A stretch of DNA of 64,000 nucleotides from Geodermatophilus obscurus. Lineage in GTDB: Bacteria > Actinomycetota > Actinomycetes > Mycobacteriales > Geodermatophilaceae. Location of the stretch: contig NZ_FOWE01000011.1 of assembly GCF_900115395.1 (NCBI RefSeq), positions 172,730 to 236,729 on the forward strand. Reading direction: 5' to 3'. The notes below the pieces were generated by a model, which had not been told where the DNA came from, did not search any database, and saw nothing but the letters and a program-made list of their open reading frames with translations. Position numbers and translations under genes: made by a program. Below, in pieces: positions 57,041-64,000 of this stretch (the first letter of the stretch is position 1; every line of letters starts with the position of its first letter).

Positions 57041-57970
57041 TCAGACGCGGGTCGACCGCTCGGCCAGCGCGGCCCTGATCCTCGCGACGACGTCGTCGAG
57101 CGCCCGGAGGTCGGAGGCGGCCAGCCGGACGACGAGCCAGCCGGAGGCGCTGAGCCGGGCGAGCCGGGCGTCGTCCCGCACGATCTGCACGCCGTCGACG
57201 TGGTGCTCGCCCTCGTACTCCACCACGACGCGCTGCCCGGGCCAGGCGAGGTCGACGCGGGCCAGCCACCGGCCGTCCTCGACGACGTCGTACCGAGGCA
57301 CCGGCGCGGGCAGTCCGCCCAGCACGCACGCGACCCGGACCAGTGACTCCGGCGGTGACTCGCTCCGGGGATCGGCCAGGTCGAGGACGCGACGCACCTG
57401 CCGGGACCCCCGACGGCCGGACCTCTCTCGGAGGAGGGCGGACAGGTCGGTCGCGCGCACGGTGCCGGCCCGCAGCATCGCGTCGAGGACCGAGACGGCG
57501 GTGCCGGTCGGCTCGAGTGCCGCGACGTCCCAGGTGGTGCGGAGCGGCGCCGTGTGCCGGAGACCGGACCCGTCGTCGACCACGTCGCCCGCCGAGAAGT
57601 CGGTGCGGTGCACCCGCACCCCACCCGGCCCCCGCCACGTCAGCGGTGCCGGCACGACGACGGTGACCGGGTCGCGCCAGCCGGGCGCAGGTGCACCGAG
57701 GACCGCGGCCGCGGATCGGCCACCGAGGGCGGCCTGCGCGGGCATGAGCAATGCGGCGGCCCGGCAGCGCAACGCGTGGTCACGCGGCACGGACACGTCG
57801 GCGTACACCCCGTGCAGGACCCGGACGTAGGGCCCCCGGGTCAGCCGGCGCCGGGTGATCCGGCCCTCCGAGACGGCGTGAGAGCCGATGAACACGCCTT
57901 CGGGTAGCCCCGGTCGCAGCAACACCGGGCGATCATGTGCCGCGCGCGGGCCTCGACGGCCGTCGTCCAC
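57041..57970 (-). CDS. AbiEi-like/DUF559 endonuclease-domain protein
   Basis: A 309-residue protein of a large actinobacterial family. The N-terminal half resembles AbiEi-type antitoxin domains (SHAVSEGRITRRRLTRGPYVRVLHGVYADVSVP; LGGRSAAAVLGAPAPG). The C-terminal half is a DUF559/Vsr-like PD-(D/E)xK fold: YDVVEDGRWLARVDLAWPGQRVVVEYEGEHH, then DARLARLSASGWLVVRLAASDL. The catalytic lysine is replaced (EYEGEHH), a common feature of the family. Many genomes carry tens of such genes, often with no neighbouring toxin; none is seen here. GTG start. Confidence 0.8.
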   Translation of the reverse strand: MDDGRRGPRAAHDRPVLLRPGLPEGVFIGSHAVSEGRITRRRLTRGPYVRVLHGVYADVSVPRDHALRCRAAALLMPAQAALGGRSAAAVLGAPAPGWRDPVTVVVPAPLTWRGPGGVRVHRTDFSAGDVVDDGSGLRHTAPLRTTWDVAALEPTGTAVSVLDAMLRAGTVRATDLSALLRERSGRRGSRQVRRVLDLADPRSESPPESLVRVACVLGGLPAPVPRYDVVEDGRWLARVDLAWPGQRVVVEYEGEHHVDGVQIVRDDARLARLSASGWLVVRLAASDLRALDDVVARIRAALAERSTRV

Positions 57971-57978
57971 AGGGAGAT

Positions 57979-58004
57979 CGGTGCACTCCCGCGGAGGTGC
58001 ACCG
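57979..58004 (-). terminator. Hairpin after the antiporter gene
   Basis: CGGTGCACTCC (57979-57989) pairs with GGAGGTGCACCG (57993-58004) with one bulged base. It begins just past the antiporter stop on the minus strand. It shares the CCGCGGA-GTGCAC theme with the hairpin at 56993-57037. Confidence 0.6.
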
Positions 58005-58005
58005 G

Positions 58006-59517
58006 TCAGTCGGCCTCGGTGGCGGCGCCGCGCTCGCCGCGCCAGCTCGCCAGGCGGCCGGCGCGGCTGACCGCCCGCAGCCGGCGCTCGGCCTCCGCGC
58101 GCGAGCGGCGCGCGGACACCAGGAGGGCCTGGTCGCCGCGCATGAGCCGGGTGGTGCGGTCGGGCACGAAGGACCGGCCGTCGCGGACGATGAGCACCAC
58201 GGCGGCGTCGTCGGGGAGCCGCAGCTCGGGCAGGTAGACGCCGTGCAGCCGGGAGCCCTCGGGCACGGTCAGCTGGATCATCTCGGCGTCGAGCTCCCCC
58301 AGCGGCGCGGCCTCGACCTGCACGTCACGGGGAGTGGCCACCGTGGCGATCCGCAGGCGTCGCGCCACCCACGGCAGCGACCACCCCTGGACGAGGGTGA
58401 AGACGACGACCAGCACGAAGACCGTGTCGAAGACGGTCGTCGCCCGCGGGACCTCGGCGGTCAGCGGGATGATCGCCGCGACGATCGGCACCGCCCCGCG
58501 CAGGCCGGCCCAGGAGATGAACACCTGCTGAGCCCACGGGAAGCGGAACCACACCAGGCTGGCCACCACCGACAGGGGCCGGGCGAGCAGCAGCAGCGCG
58601 CCGCCCACGACGAGCGCCGGGCCGATGGCCTCGGGCAGCCGGCCCGGGGACACGAGGAGACCGAGCAGGACGAACAGCCCGATCTGGGCGAGGGAGGCCA
58701 TGCCCTCGGCGAACCCGATGCTCGCCGCCCGGTGCGGCAGCGTGGCGTTGCCCAGCACCAGCCCGCACAGGTAGACGGCGACGAAGCCGGAGGTGTGCGC
58801 CAGCGACGCCGAGGAGTACGCGAGCACGCAGAGCGCCAGGGTGGCGAGGGGGTAGAAACCGGCCACGGGGAGCGCCACCCGGCGCAGCAGCGCGGCCCCC
58901 CCGAAGCCGATCGCGACCCCGATGACGGCGCCTCCGGCGAGCTCGGCGACCACCACCAGCCCGACGAGCCACCACGGCTGCGTCACCTCCCCGGTGAGCG
59001 ACTCGGCCAGCACGGTCACGAGCAGGATGACCGGGGCGTCGTTGAGGCCGCTCTCCGCCTCCAGGGAGGCGGCCACCCGGCGCGGGAGGGGCAGTCGCCG
59101 CAGGGTCGCGAAGACGGCGGCGGCGTCGGTCGAGCTGATGACGGCGGCCAGCAGCAGGGCGAAACCCCAGTCGAAGCCCAGGACCCAGACACCGACGGCC
59201 GCGGTCGCGCCCACGCTGACCGCGACGCCGACGGTGGAGAGCGCGACCCCGGGTCCGATCGCCCGGCGGACGTCGGCCCAGCGCGTCGTGAGACCGCCCT
59301 CGGCGAGGATGACGAGGAGGGCGGCGTAGGCCAGCGTGTGGGTGAGGCGGTAGTCCTCGAACTGGATGCCGAGGCCGCTCTCCCCCAGAGCCACGCCGAG
59401 CGCCAGGTACAGCAGCAGGCTGGGCAGGCCGAGCCGGTCGGCCAGGCGCAGGGCGACCGCGGCGACGAGCACCACCAGCGCACCCACGGCCAGGGCGAGG
59501 GTGACGGTGTCGTTCAC
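58006..59517 (-). CDS. CPA1-type K+(Na+)/H+ antiporter with TrkA-C domain
   Basis: A 503-residue exchanger. About twelve to thirteen helices span residues 5-400, with AAVISSTDAAAVFATLRRLPLPRRVAASLEAESGLNDAPVILL, the ion-binding S-T-D and G-L-N-D motifs of NhaP/CvrA proteins. SWAGLRGAVPIVAAIIPL is the late motif. Residues about 415-485 (DAEMIQLTVPEGSRLHGVYLPELRLPDDAAVVLIVRDGRSFVP) are a TrkA-C nucleotide-regulated domain, and RGDQALLVSARRSRAE follows. Probably balances potassium or sodium and pH. GTG 59517; divergent from ileS across 99 bp. Confidence 0.92.
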   Translation of the reverse strand: MNDTVTLALAVGALVVLVAAVALRLADRLGLPSLLLYLALGVALGESGLGIQFEDYRLTHTLAYAALLVILAEGGLTTRWADVRRAIGPGVALSTVGVAVSVGATAAVGVWVLGFDWGFALLLAAVISSTDAAAVFATLRRLPLPRRVAASLEAESGLNDAPVILLVTVLAESLTGEVTQPWWLVGLVVVAELAGGAVIGVAIGFGGAALLRRVALPVAGFYPLATLALCVLAYSSASLAHTSGFVAVYLCGLVLGNATLPHRAASIGFAEGMASLAQIGLFVLLGLLVSPGRLPEAIGPALVVGGALLLLARPLSVVASLVWFRFPWAQQVFISWAGLRGAVPIVAAIIPLTAEVPRATTVFDTVFVLVVVFTLVQGWSLPWVARRLRIATVATPRDVQVEAAPLGELDAEMIQLTVPEGSRLHGVYLPELRLPDDAAVVLIVRDGRSFVPDRTTRLMRGDQALLVSARRSRAEAERRLRAVSRAGRLASWRGERGAATEAD

Positions 59518-59616
59518 CTGCGTCCCCCGACCATGGTGATCAGTCTCCCGTACGCACCGGCCGCGCCCGCCGCCCCGGCACCGGAACGCCCTCGACGGCT
59601 CGGGGACAATGGGTGC

Positions 59617-62600
59617 GTGAGCTCTCCCTTCCGTGCGCTGCCGCCCCAGGTCGACCTGCCCGCGCTCGAGCAGGACGTGCTGCGGCGCTGGGAGGACGCC
59701 GACGTCTTCGCCCGGTCGCTGCAGGCCACCGAGGGCCGGCGGCAGTGGGTGTTCTACGAGGGCCCGCCCACCGCCAACGGCCGGCCCGGCACCCACCACA
59801 TCGAGGCACGGGCGTTCAAGGACGTCTTCCCCCGCTTCAAGACGATGCAGGGCTGGCACGTGCCCCGCCGCGCCGGCTGGGACTGCCACGGCCTGCCCGT
59901 CGAGATCGCCGTCGAGCAGGAGCTCGGCTTCGCCGGCAAGCCCGACATCGAGCGCTACGGGATCGCCGAGTTCAACGCCCGCTGCCGCGAGTCGGTCATG
60001 CGGCACGTCGACTCCTTCAGCGACCTCACCCGCCGGATGGGCTACTGGGTCGACATGTCCACCGCCTACTGGACGATGGACCCCGCCTACATCGAGAGCG
60101 TCTGGTGGTCGCTCAAGCAGGTCTTCGACAAGGGCCTGCTCGTCGAGGACCACCGGGTCGCGCCGTACTGCCCGCGGTGCGGCACGGGCCTGTCCGACCA
60201 CGAGGTCGCCCAGGGCTACGAGTCGATCACCGATCCCTCGGTCTACGTCCGGCTGCCGGTCACCAGCGGCGAGTGGGCCGGGAAGGCCGACCTGCTGATC
60301 TGGACGACGACGCCGTGGACGCTGCCGAGCAACACCGCCGTCGCGGTCAACCCCGACGTCACCTACCTGGTGGCCCGTCGCGGGCAGGACACGCTCGTCG
60401 TCGCCGAGCCGCTGCTGGCCGCGGCCTTCGGCGGGGACGCCGACGACGTCGAGGTGCTGGCCCGCACCACCGGCCGCGACTGGGAGCGCACCCACTACCG
60501 GCGCCCGTTCGACCTGGTCGAGTTCCCCGAGGGGGACGCCCACTTCGTCGTCCTGGCCGACTACGTCACCACCGATGACGGCACCGGCCTGGTGCACCAG
60601 TCCCCCGCGTTCGGCGCCGACGACCTCGCCGTCTGCCGCGCCTACGGCCTGCCGGTGGTGAACCCGATCGACAGCTCCGGGCACTTCCTGCCCGAGGTGG
60701 GCCTGGTCGGCGGGCGCTTCTTCAAGGCCGCCGACGACGCCCTCGTCGCCGACCTCGAGCGGCGCGGCGTGCTGTGGCGCGAACAGCGCTACGAGCACAG
60801 CTACCCGCACTGCTGGCGCTGCCACACGCCGCTCATGTACTACGCGCAGCCGTCCTGGTACATCCGCACCAGCGCGGTGAAGGACCAGCTGCTCGCCGAG
60901 AACGAGAAGACGTCCTGGCACCCCGAGACCATCCAGTGGGGCCGCTACGGCGACTGGCTGAACAACAACGTCGACTGGGCGCTCTCGCGTGACCGGTACT
61001 GGGGCACCCCGCTGCCCATCTGGCGCAACGACGCCGACCCGAGCCGGATGGTCGCCGTCGGCTCGCTGGCCGAGCTGTCGGAGCTGACCGGCCGCGACCT
61101 CGCCGACCTCGACCCGCACCGGCCCTTCATCGACGAGGTGACCTTCACCCGCCCCGGCGAGGAGGGCACCTACCGGCGGGTCCGGCCGGTGATCGACGCC
61201 TGGTACGACTCCGGCTCCATGCCCTTCGCCCAGTGGGGCGCCCCGCACCGCAACAGGGAGCAGTTCGAGGCCGCCTACCCGGCCCAGTTCATCGCCGAGG
61301 CGATCGACCAGACCCGCGGCTGGTTCTACACGCTCATGGCCGTGGGCACCCTGGTGTTCGGGAAGAGCTCCTACGAGAACGTGCTGTGCCTGGGCCACAT
61401 CCTCGCCGAGGACGGCCGGAAGATGAGCAAGCACCTGGGCAACATCCTCGAGCCCATCCCGCTCATGGACCGGCACGGCGCCGACGCCGTCCGCTGGTTC
61501 ATGCTCGCCGGCGGCTCGCCGTGGTCGGCCCGCCGGGTCGGGCACGAGACGCTGTCGGAGGTGGTCCGCAAGGTCCTGCTGACCTACTGGAACACCGCCA
61601 GCTTCCTCACCCTCTACGCCGAGACCAACGGCTGGGACCCCGCCTCCTCCCCCGCTCCCCCGCGCGCCGAGCGTCCGCTGCTCGACCGCTGGGCGCTCGC
61701 GCAGCTGGCGGCCGTCACCGAGGGCGTGACCGACGCGCTGGAGGCCTTCGACACCCAGGGCGCCGGCCGGCTGATCGGGCAGTTCGTCGACGACCTGTCC
61801 AACTGGTACGTGCGCCGCTCGCGCCGCCGGTTCTGGGACGGCGACCCCTCGGCGCTGCGCACCCTGCACGAGGTGCTCGACGGGCTGACCCGGCTGATGG
61901 CCCCGTTCACCCCGTTCGTCACCGAGGAGGTCTGGAGCCGCGTCGTCCGTCCGGGGCTGGGCGCGGACGCCCCCGACTCGGTACACCTGGCCTCCTGGCC
62001 GGCCGTCGACGCCGGCGCCCGCGACCCGCAGCTGGTCGCGCAGATCGACCTGGTGCGGCGGCTGGTGGAGCTGGGCCGGTCGGCACGGACCGGGGCGAAG
62101 GTGCGCACCCGCCAGCCGCTGGGGCAGGCGCTGGTCGCCGCCCCGGCGTGGTCGGGCCTGGCCCGCGACCTGGTGGCCGAGGTCGCCGACGAGCTCAACG
62201 TCGCCGAGCTGGCCGAGCTGTCGGCGGTGGGCGGCGACCTGGTCGACGTGCGCGTGAAGGTGGACTTCCGCGCCGTCGGCCGGCGGCTGGGCGGGCAGGT
62301 GCAGGCGGTGGCGAAGGCGGTCGCCGCGGCCGACCCCGCCGAGCTCGTCGCCGCCTACCGCGCCGGCACGGCGTCGGTCGAGGTCGACGGCGCGCCGGTG
62401 CCGCTGCAGGAGGGCGACCTGGTGGTCACCGAGACCCCGCGCGAGGGCTGGGCGGTGGCCAGCGCCGGCGGGCTGACCGTCGCGCTGGACCTGACGCTGA
62501 CGCCGGAGCTGGAGCGGGCCGGGCTGGTCCGCGAGGCCGTGCGGCTGGTGCAGGAGGCCCGCAAGAGCGCCGGCCTGGCGGTGAGCGACCGGATCCAGCT

Positions 62601-62760
62601 GTGGTGGACCGCGGAGGGCCCGATGGCCGAGGCGCTGACCGGGTCGAGCGAGCAGGTGGCCGGTGAGGTGCTCGCGACCGCCGTGCACGCCGGCACGCCC
62701 GGTGAGGGCCCGGGCACGGAGGGGCCGGCGGGCTCGCGGTTCTGGGTGGCGCGGGCCTGA
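59617..62760 (+). CDS. ileS: Isoleucyl-tRNA synthetase
   Basis: A 1047-residue class I synthetase. The HIGH-like motif is in GPPTANGRPGTHHIEARAFKD, and DGRKMSKHLGN is the KMSKS motif. The editing domain has DLLIWTTTPWTLPSNTAVAVNPD, and YDSGSMPFAQWG and DQTRGWFYTLMAVG are typical. The HIGH region and length resemble the eukaryote-like IleS type common in actinobacteria. The GTG at 59617 is preceded by GACAAT seven bases upstream and no ribosome site, so a leaderless transcript is plausible. No T-box elements were found in the 99-bp leader. Confidence 0.96.
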   Translation: MSSPFRALPPQVDLPALEQDVLRRWEDADVFARSLQATEGRRQWVFYEGPPTANGRPGTHHIEARAFKDVFPRFKTMQGWHVPRRAGWDCHGLPVEIAVEQELGFAGKPDIERYGIAEFNARCRESVMRHVDSFSDLTRRMGYWVDMSTAYWTMDPAYIESVWWSLKQVFDKGLLVEDHRVAPYCPRCGTGLSDHEVAQGYESITDPSVYVRLPVTSGEWAGKADLLIWTTTPWTLPSNTAVAVNPDVTYLVARRGQDTLVVAEPLLAAAFGGDADDVEVLARTTGRDWERTHYRRPFDLVEFPEGDAHFVVLADYVTTDDGTGLVHQSPAFGADDLAVCRAYGLPVVNPIDSSGHFLPEVGLVGGRFFKAADDALVADLERRGVLWREQRYEHSYPHCWRCHTPLMYYAQPSWYIRTSAVKDQLLAENEKTSWHPETIQWGRYGDWLNNNVDWALSRDRYWGTPLPIWRNDADPSRMVAVGSLAELSELTGRDLADLDPHRPFIDEVTFTRPGEEGTYRRVRPVIDAWYDSGSMPFAQWGAPHRNREQFEAAYPAQFIAEAIDQTRGWFYTLMAVGTLVFGKSSYENVLCLGHILAEDGRKMSKHLGNILEPIPLMDRHGADAVRWFMLAGGSPWSARRVGHETLSEVVRKVLLTYWNTASFLTLYAETNGWDPASSPAPPRAERPLLDRWALAQLAAVTEGVTDALEAFDTQGAGRLIGQFVDDLSNWYVRRSRRRFWDGDPSALRTLHEVLDGLTRLMAPFTPFVTEEVWSRVVRPGLGADAPDSVHLASWPAVDAGARDPQLVAQIDLVRRLVELGRSARTGAKVRTRQPLGQALVAAPAWSGLARDLVAEVADELNVAELAELSAVGGDLVDVRVKVDFRAVGRRLGGQVQAVAKAVAAADPAELVAAYRAGTASVEVDGAPVPLQEGDLVVTETPREGWAVASAGGLTVALDLTLTPELERAGLVREAVRLVQEARKSAGLAVSDRIQLWWTAEGPMAEALTGSSEQVAGEVLATAVHAGTPGEGPGTEGPAGSRFWVARA

Positions 62761-62770
62761 GCTGACTCCC

Positions 62771-62833
62771 GCACGATCAGGTGAGCTGATCGTGCTGCGT
62801 CCTGGCTCACCGTCGACGGTGAGCCAGGACGCA
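62771..62833 (+). terminator. Two consecutive hairpins after ileS
   Basis: First hairpin: GCACGATCAG (62771-62780), loop GTGAG, exact complement at 62786-62795. Second: a 19-bp perfect palindrome with arms 62796-62814 and 62815-62833 and no loop (centre GTCGAC). They directly follow the ileS stop and precede the 3' end of a convergent gene. Confidence 0.8.
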
Positions 62834-62869
62834 CCAGGGTGAGCTCAGCTGATCATCCGCGGACGGCGG

Positions 62870-63523
62870 TCAGCCGCGGCGGGCGGCCCGGCGGGCCCGC
62901 TCGACGGTGGCGACGTGGGCGTCCGGGGTGCAGGCGGCGCACGGCGTGAAGCCGTCGCCGCGCGCCTCCCGGAGCGGCAGCGGGATCGTCTCGCGTCCGG
63001 CCAGCCAGGAGCAGCCGGCGAGGTGGTAGCGCGGGTGCTCGTCGACCACGAGCACCTCGTCGGCCAGGTCGACGACCAGGAGCAGGTCGGTGACCTCGCC
63101 GTCCTCCTCGCCCGGCTCGCCGGCGACGGGCCGCGGGGAGCCGCCGGTGGCCGTCGCCGCGGCACCCGGCCGGAGGGCGGACGGGCGGGCCTCGGCGCGG
63201 AGCCCGTCGTCGGCCACCGGCGCGTCATGAGTCCCCGGGGCGGCCTCCCGTGCGGCGGGCGTGGCGGGCGCGGCGGGCGGAGTGCGGCCGCCGGACGGCG
63301 GCCCCGGCCGGTCCGCGGGCGCGGCGGCCGTCGCGCCTCCCGAGCGGGTCCCTCCGGCCGGAGCGGGGTCGGGCGAGGGCCGTCGGCGCGCCAGGAGGAG
63401 GAGGACCCCCGCCGCTCCGCAGGCGGCCAGGCACGCCCAGGACCAGGCGGCGACGCCGGTCGTGATGCCGAGGACGAACATCACCAGCCCCGCGAGGACG
63501 AGCAGGGCGGCGGCGGCGACCAC
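62870..63523 (-). CDS. Membrane-anchored protein with Ada-like Cys cluster
   Basis: A 217-residue protein. Residues 1-47 form two hydrophobic helices (AAALLVLAGLVMFVLGIT; SWACLAACGAAGVLLLLAR). A Pro/Ala/Gly-rich linker of about 90 residues follows. The C-terminal 70 residues carry VVDEHPRYHLAGCSWLAGRETIPLPLREARGDGFTPCAACTPDAHVA, an H-x3-C then C-x2-C arrangement like the small zinc-binding module seen in Ada-type and secreted nuclease-associated proteins. It probably binds zinc on the cytoplasmic side. Role unknown. GTG 63523. Confidence 0.75.
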   Translation of the reverse strand: MVAAAALLVLAGLVMFVLGITTGVAAWSWACLAACGAAGVLLLLARRRPSPDPAPAGGTRSGGATAAAPADRPGPPSGGRTPPAAPATPAAREAAPGTHDAPVADDGLRAEARPSALRPGAAATATGGSPRPVAGEPGEEDGEVTDLLLVVDLADEVLVVDEHPRYHLAGCSWLAGRETIPLPLREARGDGFTPCAACTPDAHVATVERARRAARRG

Positions 63524-63575
63524 GCCCCGGACTGTAGCCGCGGGCGGACCCGGCCGGCGCCACGCCGTGATGCGA

Positions 63576-63605
63576 CAGGGCCCCGCCGGTGGTACGGGGG
63601 CCCTG
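63576..63605 (-). terminator. Terminator after the UgpC/MsmK-type gene
   Basis: CAGGGCCCC (63576-63584) and GGGGCCCTG (63597-63605) pair perfectly around a 12-base loop, 22 bases downstream of the ATPase-gene stop on the minus strand. Confidence 0.7.
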
Positions 63606-63627
63606 CCGGAGGGTCAGGAGACGGAGG

Positions 63628-64000
63628 TCAGCGCTCGTCCTGGGAGACGCGCAGGCCCGTCTCGGGTGAGAAGACGTGGGACTCCCCCGGGCGGATGCCC
63701 ACGTGGACGACCTCGCCCTTGGCCGGCGGCTTGCGGGCGTCGACCCGCAGGGTGAGCATCTTGTCGCTGGTGCCGGCGGTGTCGGCGGCGTGCAGGTTGC
63801 CGTAGGCGAAGGCGTCCGAGCCCAGCTCCTCGACCACGACGACCTCCACCGGCACGCCCTCACCGGCGCCGACGAGCTGCACCGACTCCGGGCGGAACCC
63901 CAGCGTCGCGGTGCGCGCGCCCTCGGCGGACAGCGCGCCGACCGCCGAGCGCGGCAGCGGCACCGTGTGCCCACCCAGCCGCGCACCCCCCTCGGTCAGC
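63628..64000 (-). CDS. Sugar-type ABC importer ATPase, C-terminal part (runs off the window)
   Basis: The minus strand is open from TGA 63628 to the window edge (124 codons). The sequence is the C-terminal TOBE/OB domain of MsmK/UgpC/MalK-type ATPases: TATLGFRPESVQLVGAGEGVPVEVVVVEELGSDAFAYGNL, VDARKPPAKGEVVHVGIRPGESHVFSPETGLRV. The L-G-x-R-P-E motif and H-x-F-x-x-x-T-G end are diagnostic. The ATPase core is beyond position 64000. One such ATPase usually serves several carbohydrate importers. Confidence 0.88.
   Translation of the reverse strand, partial: LTEGGARLGGHTVPLPRSAVGALSAEGARTATLGFRPESVQLVGAGEGVPVEVVVVEELGSDAFAYGNLHAADTAGTSDKMLTLRVDARKPPAKGEVVHVGIRPGESHVFSPETGLRVSQDER

Noticed and set aside
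57041..57970. Complete abortive-infection toxin-antitoxin pair
   Set aside because: Only the AbiEi-like/DUF559 protein is present; neighbours are mqo and an antiporter, with no AbiEii-type toxin.
59517..59616. T-box riboswitch for ileS
   Set aside because: The 99-bp gap lacks the conserved T-box bulge sequence and is too short for specifier and antiterminator stems.

Overview
The window is high-GC actinobacterial chromosome. GTG starts are frequent, GTGA and ATGA stop/start overlaps are common, and the housekeeping gene order (polA; liv transporter; ANTAR regulator; pyk; gltBD; lgt; trp; his; dnaE; rluA-type; lspA; ileS) resembles the corresponding stretch of Streptomyces and Mycobacterium chromosomes. 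The protein style suggests Geodermatophilaceae (Blastococcus, Geodermatophilus or Modestobacter), but that family placement is inference. No plasmid, prophage, transposase or CRISPR array was seen.

Layout. 1-1.7 kb: start of polA, a hotdog thioesterase and an acetyltransferase. 2-8.1 kb: a branched-chain amino-acid-type ABC importer. livH, livM, livG and livF form a plus-strand operon. They converge on a minus-strand substrate-binding lipoprotein whose two halves are in circularly permuted order. LivH also carries an extra secreted beta-sandwich domain. 8.2-13.2 kb: a PdtaR-like ANTAR regulator, tRNA-Leu(CAA) with a short variable loop, a PLP decarboxylase, tesB and pyk. 13.2-19.4 kb: gltB-gltD. 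19.7-26.2 kb: the minus-strand run hisI-trpE-(membrane protein)-trpC-trpB-trpA-lgt.

26.2-36 kb: membrane proteins, a flavin dehydrogenase, a heterodimeric ABC exporter and a mycothiol-type DinB protein lie between hisI and the hisA(priA)-ridA-hisF cluster. 36.1-40.9 kb: a mostly plus-strand accessory block (nitroreductase, TauE-type permease, SDR, WYL regulator with a divergent VOC gene, molybdopterin protein). It separates priA from the upstream his genes hisD-hisC-hisB-(58-aa membrane protein)-(nucleotidyltransferase)-hisH at 40.9-45.4 kb. The pathway therefore has hisB, C, D, H, A, F and I here, but no hisG or hisE; trp has E, C, B and A but no D, G or separate F, and PriA probably supplies the TrpF activity.

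45.5-48.6 kb: a LON-domain protein with an acidic repeat insert, then about 1.5 kb of poorly conserved sequence with a frameshifted DUF6221 gene and a small heptad-repeat hydrophobic ORF. 48.6-55.2 kb: DUF2567 protein, dnaE, GNAT, CPBP protease, RluA-type pseudouridine synthase and lspA. 55.5-64 kb: mqo, an AbiEi/DUF559-type protein flanked by related hairpins, a K+(Na+)/H+ antiporter, ileS, a membrane-anchored Cys-cluster protein, and the 3' part of a UgpC/MsmK-type ATPase gene cut by the window edge.

The most unusual items are the permuted LivK-like protein with the domain-fused LivH (a divergent importer), paired operator-like palindromes in front of that operon, the type-I-shaped tRNA-Leu, the perfect operator between the VOC and WYL genes, and the repeat-rich small proteins around 46-47.6 kb.
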